From Allolobophora icterica (taxonomy: Eukaryota > Annelida > Clitellata > Crassiclitellata > Lumbricidae): a DNA stretch of 64,000 nt. The notes under the pieces are model-generated. The model ran no database searches and was not told the DNA's origin. It saw nothing but the letters and a program-made list of their open reading frames with translations. Position 1 is the stretch's first letter, and every line of letters begins with the position of its first letter. The position numbers were made by a program, and so were the translations under genes. The stretch spans positions 47,491,312 to 47,555,311 of the forward strand of contig OY744615.1 in the NCBI GenBank assembly GCA_963556255.1. The letters are read 5' to 3'. Of this stretch, positions 63,621-64,000 are shown one piece after another.

Positions 63621-64000
63621 ATGTCTATGTTTTAGGATTATAAGTCAGACAGAGATTTCAACATTGATCTCTCTCTCCTTTACCAGGATTGGATCTGTGT
63701 CTTGCTATTATCAATTTTCGGCCGCTGGAGATGTTTTGTGTCGGGTGAACTGGCAGTGGCGTTAGATTACAAAGCTCTGATTATATTCCAGATTCCATTT
63801 GTGGCTGACTATGGTCGTTGACGTCGAACTTAATTTACATTATTTTATGTTCCGTTAGTTGCTGTTTAACGACACTGCGCAATAAAAAAAAGATAACGAT
63901 GATGATGAAGATAATGATGATTATTATTTTTTTTATTATTCGATCGACGATCTCTTTTAGAGAAATCATGTTATGGTTTAAAGTAGTCGTAAGACGTGTG
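63621..64000. other. Right edge: class B relic and (GAT)n
   Basis: GTTGCTGTTTAACGACACTG (63858-63877) is the start of a class B 3' half on the minus strand. GAT repeats follow at 63898-63922. The rest is unassigned. Confidence 0.4.

Overview
The window is animal (metazoan) genomic DNA, AT-rich, dominated by transposable-element debris and microsatellites. I find no intact host protein gene. The only host-like coding trace is a frameshifted exon-like fragment near 47.5 kb that resembles a mitochondrial carnitine/acylcarnitine carrier (SLC25A20 type). The mix of I-clade (Nimb-like), CR1-like and RTE-like LINEs, several tRNA-derived SINEs, hAT MITEs and a Helitron fits an invertebrate; a lophotrochozoan or other marine invertebrate is my guess, not something the sequence proves.

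Layout. 0-1.8 kb: 5'-truncated CR1-clade reverse transcriptase with 3' tail. 1.8-6.2 kb: copy 1 of a ~4 kb segmental duplication (copy 2 at 47.6-51.6 kb). 7.0-7.6 kb: CR1-like LINE 3' end. 7.8-13.8 kb: nearly intact Nimb/I-clade LINE on the minus strand (intact ORF2 with endonuclease, RT and RNase H; ORF1 broken once in a homopolymer). 13.96-14.73 kb: hAT MITE. 14.8-17.1 kb: copy 1 of a second duplication (copy 2 at 53.1-55.0 kb). 17.3-18.3 kb: trinucleotide microsatellite cluster. 20.5-24.5 kb: young, internally deleted Ty3/gypsy-type LTR element with near-identical LTRs and a perfect 5-bp target duplication. 25-38 kb: LINE ends, SINE pieces and repeat units. 38.8-42.4 kb: a third, direct duplication. 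46.2 and 55.0 kb: two copies of one hAT MITE. 56.4 kb: a small Helitron. 58-64 kb: RT fragment, hAT MITE, several SINEs and LINE ends.

The most unusual signal is not any of these. Throughout the window, on both strands, there are roughly 40 copies of a bipartite promoter-like module: a conserved box (consensus TTAGACACCTTTAAAA), then 12-16 bp, then a TATA element (CTATATA), often preceded by a GATTGG/GAGCGCTC block. This resembles the PSE plus TATA layout of snRNA-type genes. Downstream lie two related families of conserved hairpins, called here class A and class B. Their stems vary by compensatory and wobble changes and both end in a GTTAAAC motif. In compact units the hairpin starts about 40 nt after the TATA box. 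I interpret this as a high-copy family of candidate small structured RNA genes (or a non-autonomous element derived from one); nothing in the window proves transcription.

Several retroposons are inserted inside these units, and SINEs share 3' ends with the LINEs present, so the window also records retroposon partnership and relative ages of insertion.
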